DNA of 48,733 bases from Anaerobranca californiensis DSM 14826 (lineage in GTDB: Bacteria > Bacillota > Proteinivoracia > Proteinivoracales > Proteinivoracaceae), in the NCBI RefSeq assembly GCF_900142275.1, contig NZ_FRAI01000018.1:1-48733 (forward strand), written 5' to 3'. A program made the translations under genes and the position numbers. Every line of letters starts with the position of its first letter. Position 1 is the first letter of the stretch. The notes under the pieces were generated by a model that worked only from the letters and a program-made list of their open reading frames with translations, searched no databases and was not told where the DNA came from. Positions 34,276-42,585 of this stretch are shown piece by piece.

Positions 34276-34511
34276 AGTCCTAATATTTTAAAGAAAAGCC
34301 ATTTACCCAAAGGTTCAAAGATAATTTTTATCCCATCTAGAGGGTTAAAGATATCCCAGCCTGATACAAAGGCCAATGTATAGTAAAAGGCTAGTAAATA
34401 TATTGAAATTACTACAATAAAATCCCAATAATTTCCCTCTTTAATTATTTTCCCCCCTTCGTAATACATAACTATAAAAAAAGTAGTTCCTACAATGATT
34501 TGCCAAACCAC
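34272..34511 (-). CDS. Small membrane protein of the ger locus
   Basis: 79 residues from GTG 34511, whose ribosome site GGAGGTAATTAAA overlaps the gerC end. Two membrane segments (WQIIVGTTFFIVMYY and FIVVISIYLLAFYYTLAFV) are followed by a short amphipathic end. It is likely part of the germination operon, comparable to the small GerD/GerX-type accessory subunits, but no family is recognised. It is convergent with gerAB. Confidence 0.65.
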   Translation of the reverse strand: MVWQIIVGTTFFIVMYYEGGKIIKEGNYWDFIVVISIYLLAFYYTLAFVSGWDIFNPLDGIKIIFEPLGKWLFFKILGL

Positions 34512-34512
34512 T

Positions 34513-35709
34513 TTAATTACCTCCTAAAACAGGTTGAATTAAGAATCCTGAATTATCTATTTTGATATCAACTTTTATATCAAAAATGACCTCTTGATAT
34601 AACCCTTTAAACCATTTATGTTGATTTTTCCCCCACCAACTGGTATGGGAGCGAAAATACATATCCCCTATCCCTAAAATATCTGCATTGTACTGACCTT
34701 GAAACTTTTCTATTGAATTTTTAAGTTCTCCTTCTATCCTTTGGTTAAGGATCTTTTCTACCTTTGAAATTTCATAGATATCGAAAAAGTCTAATGGCAC
34801 ATTAGTTTCACCAATCCTACCTAATCCTTTTATCTCAACTTCCACTAGAGGTTTACCCTTTTTAAATTTAGGAGTAAATTTTGATTTTACTTCTCCTATT
34901 TCAACTGAAATTTCTCCATCTTTATATGGCACAACTATTATGGCTTCTGATGCTTTCCCTTTTAAAAAAAGGTAACTTCTTGTTTCTGTTTTTGTCATCC
35001 ATCCAGATAATTTACTTCCTTTAATTACAGAAGCTCCATCAAGGATTATTTTTTTTTGCATTGTAACTGTAGCAGAAGACATCTGGTCTACTTCTTCTTG
35101 CTGTGATCCCATTACTTCAGGGTCAACTAGTATCAATCTCGCTGTAACTATATCTTTATAGGGATTACTAAAACTTATGAGAAAATCTTTAATAGTGCTT
35201 GTTTCTTGTTTTGCCCATTCATCTTTATTTTCTATCAATCCAATTATTTCTTCAAACAAAGTTGGCTGAAGACCTGGGGTTAACTGTAATACTTTTTTTG
35301 CTTCCCCTTGGGTTATAATTACCCAAGATTTGTAGCGAATTTCCCTATTTCTAGACAAAAAATCGATTATATCATCTAGCCCATCTTTAGCTGCTTTTTC
35401 TCCAATAATAATTATTTGATTGTGCATAAAGGTTAAGCGGGCAGGAACCTTTGCCCGGAAGTTTTTACTGGCATCAAAAAGGGTCTGACCACTACTTGCA
35501 CCAACCCAAATTTTCCCTTCATTGCCATCTTGGCCTTTGGGTTGAGGTTTAATTATTTGTAATGTCATGGTAAATCCTTCCTCTTCCTTATCTATTCCCA
35601 TGGCTACCACTATACCTAAATCGTCTAATTCAATACTATCCCAACAACCAGTGCTTACTAATAGTAAACACAAAATTGATATTATTTTAACTGCTTTTTT
35701 AACCTTCAT
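34513..35709 (-). CDS. Spore germination lipoprotein, Ger(x)C family (second locus)
   Basis: 398 residues with a lipobox (LLLVSTGCWDS). The N-terminal region has ELDDLGIVVAMGIDKEEEGF, characteristic of GerC. The C-terminal domain ends VIFDIKVDIKIDNSGFLIQP. Its ATG lies inside the gerA end (35699-35709), so it is translationally coupled to gerA. GAGGAGGG precedes it. Confidence 0.94.
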   Translation of the reverse strand: MKVKKAVKIISILCLLLVSTGCWDSIELDDLGIVVAMGIDKEEEGFTMTLQIIKPQPKGQDGNEGKIWVGASSGQTLFDASKNFRAKVPARLTFMHNQIIIIGEKAAKDGLDDIIDFLSRNREIRYKSWVIITQGEAKKVLQLTPGLQPTLFEEIIGLIENKDEWAKQETSTIKDFLISFSNPYKDIVTARLILVDPEVMGSQQEEVDQMSSATVTMQKKIILDGASVIKGSKLSGWMTKTETRSYLFLKGKASEAIIVVPYKDGEISVEIGEVKSKFTPKFKKGKPLVEVEIKGLGRIGETNVPLDFFDIYEISKVEKILNQRIEGELKNSIEKFQGQYNADILGIGDMYFRSHTSWWGKNQHKWFKGLYQEVIFDIKVDIKIDNSGFLIQPVLGGN

Positions 35710-37306
35710 TATTTCCCTCCTCTGCCTTAGGCTTATGGGGTTTCATAGCTTTGCTCCCTTTAAGTTTTACTACATTATTTTTAACGATATAAGTTGGCCG
35801 CTGGTTTATCCACCAGATCGGTCCCCGTAACAGAACATCTTTATTATCTTGTAAAGTTAATGGGGCAATTGGTGACAAATATGGGACACCAAAGGATCTT
35901 AATGTAGATAAATGTATTGAAATTGCGATGACAGCTATACTGACACCAAATAGTCCCAGTACCGATGACAATAGCAATATGGGAATTTTCAATAACCTAA
36001 TGGCAATCCCTATGTTAAAGGCGGGAACGGTGAAGGATGCAATACCTGTACCGGCAACGACTATTACCATAATTTGAGATACTAAGCCAGCCTGTACCGC
36101 CGCTTCTCCAATAACTAAGGCCCCTACAATGCTTACCGCTTGACCTACGGGTTTAGGTAGGCGGACCCCAGCTTCCCGCAATGCTTCAAAGGCTATCTCC
36201 ATCATCAATGCTTCCAGCACTGCTGGAAAAGGAACACCTTGGCGGGCAGCGGCGATACTGACTAATAACTTTGTAGGTATCATTTCATGGTGGAAAGTGG
36301 TGATAGCAACATATAACGAAGGCCCTAACAGGGAGAGGGCAAAGGCTAAATAGCGGAGTAATCTAATTGCTGTGGAAAAATAAAATCTTTCGTAATAATC
36401 TTCGGTAATATGTAACATATCGACGAGGACTTGGGGTACAATTAAGACAAAGGGGGAGCCATCTACAACAATACAAACCCTCCCTTCTATCAACGATGCT
36501 GCTACTGCATCAGGTCTTTCTGTATTACCTATTTGGGGAAAGGGTGAAAAACTACTATCTTCAATTAGCTGTTCAATGGCACTGGAATCGATCACAGCAT
36601 CAATTTCAATTGCTGTTAATCTCACCTTTACCTCTTCTAAAACTTTGGGGTCGATGAGATTTTCAATATAAGCAATTGCCACTGAAGTTTTAGTTAAGTG
36701 ACCTAATTCAAATCTTTCTATTTTTAAATCAGGGGTTTTTACCCTCTTTCTAATTAATGCCAAATTATCTATAAGATTTTCCGTAAAACCTTCCCTAGGA
36801 CCTCTAACCAGTGTTTGTGTGATAGGTTCTTGGACATCCCTGCCTGGGTATTCCCTAACTTCAAAGACATAGCCAGTATTATAGCCGTCTAATAGTAGTA
36901 GAGCTTTTCCCTGAAGGATCCCTGTAACTCCTTGGTACAAATTAAAAACTTTTTCTACTGAATGATTGACTAATAAACAATCTTCTAAGTACTTATCTAA
37001 ACTTTGAGATGGATCTTCTACTATACCTTCATGTTTCATTATAGGATTAATTATATAATTAACTATAGATTTTTGATCAGTTATACCATTTAGAAAGTAG
37101 AGGATCCCTTTTTTCCTTCCACCTACATTTAAATCCCTTTTACTTAAATCATCACAACGTTGAAAAATAGCATCTATCCTTTGGATATTTTTTTCTAAAT
37201 CATTTTCTAAATCTATTCCTTTTAATTCTTCTTCAGTAATTTTTTCTATGTCTTTAATTTTATTATCTAACTTATTTAACCCTTTTAATTTAATAGGTTT
37301 TTTCAT
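35699..37306 (-). CDS. Spore germination protein, GerA family (second locus)
   Basis: 535 residues; a GerA subunit with the cytoplasmic part (VQEPITQTLVRGPREGFTEN, ERPDAVAASLIEGRVCIVVD) and five membrane segments (to about 490). The N-terminal 45 residues are charged. First gene of a gerA-gerC-small membrane protein operon whose B subunit is on the other strand. It begins about 25 bases after the dapF terminator. Confidence 0.95.
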   Translation of the reverse strand: MKKPIKLKGLNKLDNKIKDIEKITEEELKGIDLENDLEKNIQRIDAIFQRCDDLSKRDLNVGGRKKGILYFLNGITDQKSIVNYIINPIMKHEGIVEDPSQSLDKYLEDCLLVNHSVEKVFNLYQGVTGILQGKALLLLDGYNTGYVFEVREYPGRDVQEPITQTLVRGPREGFTENLIDNLALIRKRVKTPDLKIERFELGHLTKTSVAIAYIENLIDPKVLEEVKVRLTAIEIDAVIDSSAIEQLIEDSSFSPFPQIGNTERPDAVAASLIEGRVCIVVDGSPFVLIVPQVLVDMLHITEDYYERFYFSTAIRLLRYLAFALSLLGPSLYVAITTFHHEMIPTKLLVSIAAARQGVPFPAVLEALMMEIAFEALREAGVRLPKPVGQAVSIVGALVIGEAAVQAGLVSQIMVIVVAGTGIASFTVPAFNIGIAIRLLKIPILLLSSVLGLFGVSIAVIAISIHLSTLRSFGVPYLSPIAPLTLQDNKDVLLRGPIWWINQRPTYIVKNNVVKLKGSKAMKPHKPKAEEGNNEG

Positions 37307-37330
37307 TTGCCACCACCCCTTAAGGGAAAA

Positions 37331-37367
37331 AAATAAGGATAAGCTTATTTATAGCTTATCCTTATTT
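37331..37367 (-). terminator. Terminator after dapF
   Basis: AAATAAGGATAAGCT and AGCTTATCCTTATTT form a perfect 15-bp stem with a seven-base loop, then TTTTT on the minus strand. It overlaps the dapF stop. Confidence 0.9.
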
Positions 37368-38214
37368 AAATTAGTTTATAACTACTGTCTATTTCTACCT
37401 TTCCTTCAAAGACAAAGGCAGCCGGCCCTTCTTTATAAACCTTATTGCCATCATAAGTTATTGTTAAAATTCCCCCTAATAAATGTACTTCACCGTGAAA
37501 TTTTACCTTTCCCTTTAAAACACTGGCAACAAATGCTGCACAGGCCCCAGTTCCACAGGCTTGAGTTTCTCCTACTCCCCTCTCCCATACCCGAATAGCT
37601 AAAGTTTGATCATCTTTTATTTGGACAAATTCCACATTGATCTTTTGGGGAAATAGGGGATGATTTTCAATTAAAGGTCCTAGTTCATTTACAGGGTAAT
37701 TTTTTAAATCCTCTACAAAAATGACGGCATGGGGATTGCCCATGGAAATAGCTGTTATAGTTAATTCCCGTTGAGCAACTTGAATTTTAATATCAGCACT
37801 ATTGGGGGCATTGACGGGTATTAGTTCAGGCTGAAAAATAGGGGAACCCATATCTACCTTCACTGATTGAACTACCCCATTATCCACTGTTAAATAAAGG
37901 ATTTTTACACCTGAATCGGTATCGATAGATAATTTTTCTTCTTTTGTATATCCTTTTTCATAAAGGTATTTTCCAAAACAACGGATGGCATTTCCACACA
38001 TTTGAGCTAAGCTGCCATCGGAGTTATATATTACCATTTTATAATCTCCGTTATGGGAAGGGTTTACTAGTACCAATCCATCTGCACCAATACCTGTATT
38101 TCTCTGACAAAGATTTTCTGCTAACTTTGACCAATTTAATCTTTTATCTTCTAAGTTATCAATGATTATAAAATCATTGCCTAATCCATGCATTTTAGTG
38201 AATTCTAAGATCAA
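37366..38214 (-). CDS. dapF: Diaminopimelate epimerase
   Basis: 282 residues, cofactor-independent DapF converting LL- to meso-diaminopimelate for lysine and cell-wall synthesis. Both catalytic cysteines are present: C73 in AQMCGNAIRC and C220 in TQACGTGACA. The N-terminus has EFTKMHGLGNDF. It starts at TTG 38214 after GAGGGGGA. It follows the HAD gene by 27 bases. Confidence 0.97.
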   Translation of the reverse strand: MILEFTKMHGLGNDFIIIDNLEDKRLNWSKLAENLCQRNTGIGADGLVLVNPSHNGDYKMVIYNSDGSLAQMCGNAIRCFGKYLYEKGYTKEEKLSIDTDSGVKILYLTVDNGVVQSVKVDMGSPIFQPELIPVNAPNSADIKIQVAQRELTITAISMGNPHAVIFVEDLKNYPVNELGPLIENHPLFPQKINVEFVQIKDDQTLAIRVWERGVGETQACGTGACAAFVASVLKGKVKFHGEVHLLGGILTITYDGNKVYKEGPAAFVFEGKVEIDSSYKLI

Positions 38215-38241
38215 AAATATTCCCCCTCAATACCCTAAAAT

Positions 38242-39129
38242 TTATTGGGCTTTTTTAATAAATTTAAAATCTTTAACTGGTGTTAACATAAATTCTTTTA
38301 TTACCGCAGCTACTCCGTCATCCACATTACTAAAGGTTATATGTTTAGCATGACTTTTGGCATATTTTGTCCCATTGGCCATTGCCACAGAAAGACCGGC
38401 TACTTGAAACATTGAAACATCATTGGCACTATCTCCCACAGCAATAGTTTCTTCTAATGATATATTATACATACTAGCCAATTTTTTTAATCCTTCTCCT
38501 TTAGATGCTCCCTGGGGAATTATTTCTAAATAACCATTTGCCCCTTCATAATGGGTTTCTACGGTACAAGGAAAATTCGCCAGTTCCTTTTCTATTTCCT
38601 TTCCTGTATCAGCCTTAGCTGCAACAAAAAACTTCTGAATCCCATGATTGGCAACAGCATTGACAAAGTCTTTAACCCTTAAAGTTTTACTTCTTTTACT
38701 TTCTTCATACATCCCTATTAGTCTTTTAAAAGATAGTAATCCATTTTTACTTGATAATTTAGCTAACCCTACTAAACCAACCCCTGATAAAAGTATTCCT
38801 TCTAAATGATAGCCTTGACAAGAAATGCCCTTTTTCTCCGATAGATAACGGGCGATGTTTAAAGCTATATTCTGTGGAAAATTTAGCTGATACTTAACTT
38901 CAAAGGTTTTAGGGTCCCTAATTAAAGTTCCATTGGCTGTTATTATAGGTATATCTATCCCTAGTTCTTCGGCATATCTATAAGCTGAATAAAAACTTCT
39001 CCCGGTGTTTAATGTTATCAAGTACCCTTGGTTTTGGGCAGTTTTAATAATTTTTTTATTAACAATTGATATTTTCCCATCACTGTTTATTAAAGTCCCA
39101 TCTATATCCAATGCAATTAATTTAAACAT
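38242..39129 (-). CDS. Cof-type HAD-superfamily phosphatase
   Basis: 295 residues. Motif I is LIALDIDGTLINSDG, motif II is LNTGRSF, motif III is the Lys near GASKGEGLKKL, and motif IV is VAVGDSANDVSMF. A large alpha/beta cap lies between (about 85-190). Substrate unknown. It is likely in one transcript with dapF. Its promoter is at 39165-39194. Confidence 0.91.
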   Translation of the reverse strand: MFKLIALDIDGTLINSDGKISIVNKKIIKTAQNQGYLITLNTGRSFYSAYRYAEELGIDIPIITANGTLIRDPKTFEVKYQLNFPQNIALNIARYLSEKKGISCQGYHLEGILLSGVGLVGLAKLSSKNGLLSFKRLIGMYEESKRSKTLRVKDFVNAVANHGIQKFFVAAKADTGKEIEKELANFPCTVETHYEGANGYLEIIPQGASKGEGLKKLASMYNISLEETIAVGDSANDVSMFQVAGLSVAMANGTKYAKSHAKHITFSNVDDGVAAVIKEFMLTPVKDFKFIKKAQ

Positions 39130-39164
39130 AATCTCTCCTCCTTAGGAACTTAAAAACTTAATAT

Positions 39165-39194
39165 ATTATACAACAAAAATAAAAAAATGGACAA
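39165..39194 (-). promoter_or_regulatory. Promoter of the HAD-dapF unit
   Basis: TTGTCC (39194-39189), 18 bases and TATAAT (39170-39165) on the minus strand, about 36 bases before the ATG. The spacer carries one arm of a 12-bp inverted repeat (39171-39182). Confidence 0.55.
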
Positions 39195-39231
39195 GGGTTT
39201 TAATTTAAGAAGATATTAATTATTTTTGTTG
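39171..39231. repeat. 12-bp inverted repeat in the HAD-folT intergenic region
   Basis: CAACAAAAATAA at 39171-39182 is repeated inverted as TTATTTTTGTTG at 39220-39231. One arm is inside the HAD promoter. It could be an operator pair. The rest of the 39130-39300 stretch is AT-rich and shows nothing else I can name. Confidence 0.4.
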
Positions 39232-39303
39232 AATATATTTATATTCCCTAATAATTTATTATAACACAAGGAAATTTATCTATTTTTTGAGCTTAAATAC
39301 CCC

Positions 39304-39331
39304 TAGACAATAATATAATTTGTGTTATAAT
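39304..39331 (+). promoter_or_regulatory. Promoter of the folT unit
   Basis: TAGACA (39304-39309), 16 bases and TATAAT (39326-39331) on the plus strand. It lies 20 bases before the THF riboswitch. Confidence 0.6.
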
Positions 39332-39351
39332 TAGAATTGTAATAAAAGTTT

Positions 39352-39445
39352 GGCAGAGTAGATACTATGCGTTAAGTGCTTAGGGATGGGATGTCGCCCT
39401 AAGACGAAAGGTTTTGCCCTGCGGTATAGTATCGCGTCCGCTGTC
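39352..39445 (+). promoter_or_regulatory. Tetrahydrofolate (THF) riboswitch
   Basis: The conserved THF aptamer features appear in order: GGCAGAGTAG at the 5' end, GCGTTAAGTG, GGGATGGGATGTCGCCC (P3 arms CTTAGGG / CCCTAAG), and CGCGTCCGCTGTC at the 3' end. P1 is GGCAG/CTGTC and P2 is GATACTAT/ATAGTATC (8 bp). It is directly upstream of folT, the usual target. The expression platform between 39446 and 39530 is not obvious: CAGAAAAAGG may pair with CCTTCTTTTCTG, and a short stem ACCTT/AAGGT precedes TTTTTTT. Confidence 0.96.
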
Positions 39446-39536
39446 ACCTTCAGAAAAAGGTTATATGTTTTTTTCGACCTTCTTTTCTGTGGGTTGGCGT
39501 ATTTCTGCCTATCCAAAATCAAAGGGAGGTTTTTTT

Positions 39537-40190
39537 ATGCAAATTTTTAACTGGTTTGTAGAAACACTAAGTAGTAATTTCTATTTTCAAGTAGCAGTAT
39601 TTACTGCCATCTTCGCCTTATTTTCCTATTTTTCTAAAGGGAAAACTCCATCTACGGCAATGAATAAAACCTATTCCTTAACATTAGCCTCTTTGCTCAT
39701 CGCATTGAGTATTGTTTTAACAAGGTTCGCTAGTGCCGTAATACCTCTAGGGGGATTACCTGCTTTGCGGATTGGGTTAGGACCTATTCCTATTATCATT
39801 GCCAGTTTAGTATTAGGCCCTAAGTGGGGATTTGCCGTGGGAGCTGTGGCCGATGTGGTAGGAGTCACTTTATTTCCACAGGGCTCACCGATCTTTTTAA
39901 TCTTTGTTGCCCAAGGACTTTATGGTGTTTTACCCCACTATTTTAAACTATTATTTAAAGGACACTCTTTTATAAATTTCCTTTTTACAGTATCTTTAAC
40001 ACAGCTAATTACAGGATTTATAACTACTATAGGTCTTGCCCACGCCTTTGGCTGGCCTTTTTGGCAAGCTTATTTCCTTAGATTACCTACCCAATTAACT
40101 TTAATGATCCTGTATTCCATTACTGTCTTTCTTTTAAACAAAATTATTCAGCCTGTAGTAGCCCATAGATTAGTCACCCATAGGAGGTAA
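39537..40190 (+). CDS. folT: Folate ECF transporter S component
   Basis: 217 residues with about six membrane segments, FolT-type substrate-binding S component. The ATG at 39537 follows GGGAGG; the open frame extends upstream into the riboswitch and should not be used. Conserved S-component features are YSLTLASLLIALSIVLTRFA, GGLPALRIGLGPIPIIIASL and LGPKWGFAVGAVADVVG. It works with the shared ECF module (not in the window) to import folate, regulated by tetrahydrofolate. The stop overlaps the ribosome site of the next gene. Confidence 0.93.
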   Translation: MQIFNWFVETLSSNFYFQVAVFTAIFALFSYFSKGKTPSTAMNKTYSLTLASLLIALSIVLTRFASAVIPLGGLPALRIGLGPIPIIIASLVLGPKWGFAVGAVADVVGVTLFPQGSPIFLIFVAQGLYGVLPHYFKLLFKGHSFINFLFTVSLTQLITGFITTIGLAHAFGWPFWQAYFLRLPTQLTLMILYSITVFLLNKIIQPVVAHRLVTHRR

Positions 40191-40194
40191 ACAG

Positions 40195-40548
40195 GTGGAA
40201 TTAGAAGTTTTAGACATCCCAAATATACAAAGGGCTAGAGAAGAAATTGCAAATGTCAAAGCAAGTCCCGTTAGTATCCCTTTAATGGCAGATAAATGTG
40301 TTTTTAAAGTAATAAAATTACGGGACCTTTCTACAACTGCAGCTAATATTTTGAAGCAGGAATTTTTATCTAAAGGGGGAGAAGTTGCAGTAAGTGAAAA
40401 TACCGTAAACTCTAGAGACAAATATACCGATGTCATTATGATGGGTACTATCAGGCAGTACAAAGAAGTTATAAAAAAGTTGAAAATTCAACCTTTAAAT
40501 TTGCCAGAACTGGCAAAAAAACTTGAGGAAATAATAAAAACCTCCTAA
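40195..40548 (+). CDS. Stand-alone domain like the N-terminus of clostridial dihydropteroate synthase
   Basis: 117 residues from GTG 40195, five bases after the folT stop, with AGGAGGT as ribosome site. From memory of the family, some Firmicutes DHPS (FolP) proteins carry an N-terminal extension of this pattern: LEVLDIPNIQRAREEIANV, then IPLMADKCVFKVIKL, LSTTAANILKQEFLSKGGE and DVIMMGTIRQYKEVIKKLK. No DHPS catalytic TIM barrel is present in the window. Being under the THF riboswitch with folT supports a folate role. Whether it acts as a partner of a separate FolP or is a remnant is unclear. Confidence 0.6.
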   Translation: MELEVLDIPNIQRAREEIANVKASPVSIPLMADKCVFKVIKLRDLSTTAANILKQEFLSKGGEVAVSENTVNSRDKYTDVIMMGTIRQYKEVIKKLKIQPLNLPELAKKLEEIIKTS

Positions 40549-40562
40549 TTTGGGAGGTTTTT
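40536..40562. terminator. Shared terminator of converging genes
   Basis: AAAAACCTCC-TAATTTG-GGAGGTTTTT, with runs of A/T on both sides. It includes both stop regions, ending the folT unit and the DHH gene. Confidence 0.88.
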
Positions 40563-41495
40563 ATTATTACTTATATTTTCGATTTCCCCTAAGATTCGCT
40601 GGATAAAAAAGTCGTATTCCCCTTGACCTTTAAAGCCGGCAAAATATTGATCACCCCAAAAATTCTCTACAACCATATTTTCTGAGGCCTTTTTAACTAT
40701 TTCATAGACATTATGGCTAGTCAAACATTGATTAGATTTAACTAATCTTAAATGGATCCAATCCCCTTCTTTATAACCTACCAATGCTAAATCTGCCCCT
40801 AATTCTAAAAACATATTTGCCACATAATAAAGGAAATTTTTATCAGGTTGGCAGTAAACTAATATACAATCAGAGAATTCGTAAACTTTTCCCCCGGTAG
40901 CTGCTTTTAGTTTTTGCAGCCTCTCTATTTTACTGCTCATTTTAAAGGTATTTAAAACAGTAGAATAACCTATATTTCCATCTTGTAAAATATTACCTAA
41001 ATCAATTATGGCTTTGTTTGATGCCTTGGTAAGCCCGACAGTATCTCCTAAAATTCCCGCTGCTAACCCTAAAGCTACTGCCGGTGTTAAAGACACTTCC
41101 ATTTCTTTATAAAGATAATAGACTAATTGACAGGTAGAATCTACTAACTTGTAAATATAGCCTTGGCTATTCTCTAACAATAAATTGTTTTTGTGATGAT
41201 CAATTAAAATATAATTTTTAAGGGTTATTCCAGGTAGTTGTTGTATATCCGCTGTATCTACAATAATTACCAAATCATAATCAAGGGTATTTGGAGCAAC
41301 TTCCACTTTAGCCCCTAACTTATTTATTAGTTCTAATGCATGTTCCGAAACTTTTTGAGGAACAGCTAAAGTTCCTTTAGTTAATTCTGCCATAGCAAAA
41401 CCAGCCCCTATGGCATCATTGTCAGCATCATCATGGCATAAAACTAAAACCCTTTTACCTTTATTTTCTTTTAATATCTCTACAAATTCTTTCAC
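40545..41495 (-). CDS. DHH-family phosphoesterase
   Basis: 316 residues from GTG 41495. The N-terminal DHH domain has CHDDADNDAIG (metal ligands, residues 20-30), IIVDTADIQQLPG and ILIDHHKNN. The C-terminal part is a weak DHHA1-like region. Relatives include NrnA-type nanoRNases and cyclic-dinucleotide or pAp phosphatases, so which nucleotide it cleaves is unknown. The divergent HDDAD in place of the usual HxxPDxD may hint at a separate subfamily. Single gene. Confidence 0.82.
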   Translation of the reverse strand: MKEFVEILKENKGKRVLVLCHDDADNDAIGAGFAMAELTKGTLAVPQKVSEHALELINKLGAKVEVAPNTLDYDLVIIVDTADIQQLPGITLKNYILIDHHKNNLLLENSQGYIYKLVDSTCQLVYYLYKEMEVSLTPAVALGLAAGILGDTVGLTKASNKAIIDLGNILQDGNIGYSTVLNTFKMSSKIERLQKLKAATGGKVYEFSDCILVYCQPDKNFLYYVANMFLELGADLALVGYKEGDWIHLRLVKSNQCLTSHNVYEIVKKASENMVVENFWGDQYFAGFKGQGEYDFFIQRILGEIENISNNKNLPN

Positions 41496-41577
41496 ACTTC
41501 ACCACCTACTTATCTGTGGTATTAAAGTTTACTTTCTAATTTTATGTTACCACATTTTTAGTCCTTTGTCTTTAAGT

Positions 41578-42471
41578 TTATAGATATTTAACTTCCCTTT
41601 CCAATTCTACTGCAAATTTTTCCTTTACAGTTCTTTGAATATGTTCAATTAAATTTTTAACATCTTGGGCTGTTGCCTCCCCTGTGTTAACAATAAACCC
41701 ACAGTGTTTTTCAGAAACTTGGGCTCCCCCAATTCTATAACCTCTAAGGCCGCTATCTTCGATAAGTTTGCCGGCAAAATTCCCTGGAGGCCTTTTAAAT
41801 ACAGAACCGGCACTGGGTAATTCTAAAGGTTGTTTTCCTTCCCGTTTTTCAGTAAGTTCATCCATTTTCCCTTTGATCTGGTTATAATCACCTTTTTTCA
41901 GTTTTATACAACCCCTAATAATTATGTCATTATATTTTTGAAAAACACTTTTTCGATAACCAAATTCCATTTCTTCTTTATCAATGACAACAATTTCCCC
42001 ATTTCTAATTGCCCATACCCTTTCTACCACATCACTCATCTGACCTTCATAAGCTCCAGCATTCATAAAAATCCCGCCCCCAAAAGAACCAGGGATCCCT
42101 ATAGCAAATTCAAAGCCTGTAAGGGAATGTTCTAAAGCCCTTTTACTTATATCAGTTAAGGTCGCCCCACTTTGGGCATAGATTTTTTCACCTTCCACTG
42201 TTATTTTATTCAGCTTTTCTGTTAAATTGATAATAATCCCTCTATAACCTTCATCGGATATTAAAATATTTGATCCTTTACCTAATATAAAAAATGGAAT
42301 ATCTAATTCCCTGGCATAGTTTATTAGTTGAAGTAAAGCTTCTTCTGTTTCAGGTGTCGCAAAATAATCGGCAGGCCCCCCAATTTTGAAAGTTGTATAA
42401 TCTTTTAATGGATGATTTATTTTTAAATTTTCTTCACCTAATATAGTTTTCAATTCCTTTTCTAGCACCAT
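41578..42471 (-). CDS. murB: UDP-N-acetylmuramate dehydrogenase
   Basis: 297 residues, type IIa MurB reducing UDP-GlcNAc-enolpyruvate in peptidoglycan synthesis. The FAD-binding N-terminal region has YTTFKIGGPADYF and FILGKGSNILISDEG. Catalytic residues are in NAGAYEGQMSDVVE and GYRKSVFQ, and the proton-donor Ser is in SAGSVFKRPPG. It ends with CGFIVNTGEATAQDV. GTAGGTGA precedes the ATG. Confidence 0.96.
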   Translation of the reverse strand: MVLEKELKTILGEENLKINHPLKDYTTFKIGGPADYFATPETEEALLQLINYARELDIPFFILGKGSNILISDEGYRGIIINLTEKLNKITVEGEKIYAQSGATLTDISKRALEHSLTGFEFAIGIPGSFGGGIFMNAGAYEGQMSDVVERVWAIRNGEIVVIDKEEMEFGYRKSVFQKYNDIIIRGCIKLKKGDYNQIKGKMDELTEKREGKQPLELPSAGSVFKRPPGNFAGKLIEDSGLRGYRIGGAQVSEKHCGFIVNTGEATAQDVKNLIEHIQRTVKEKFAVELEREVKYL

Positions 42472-42532
42472 TTTTTCACCTACTCTAATGTCTTTTTAAA
42501 TCTATTATACCTATAAAGTAGATAAAAATAAA

Positions 42533-42572
42533 GAAAAAGACATGATTTTTGGGATTTTCCTAAATCATGCCT
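42533..42572 (-). terminator. Terminator after cas6
   Basis: GGCATGATTT and AAATCATGTC arms around a 13-base loop, followed by TTTTTC on the minus strand. Confidence 0.8.
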
Positions 42573-42585
42573 TTTTTTACCTGTA

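Noticed and set aside
39331-39522. Minus-strand 63-codon ORF across the folT leader
   Set aside because: It lies over the THF riboswitch and has no ribosome site; it is a by-product of the structured RNA.
39414-39536. Extended N-terminus of FolT from an upstream ATG
   Set aside because: It would translate through the 3' half of the riboswitch aptamer; the ATG at 39537 has a good ribosome site and fits the family length.
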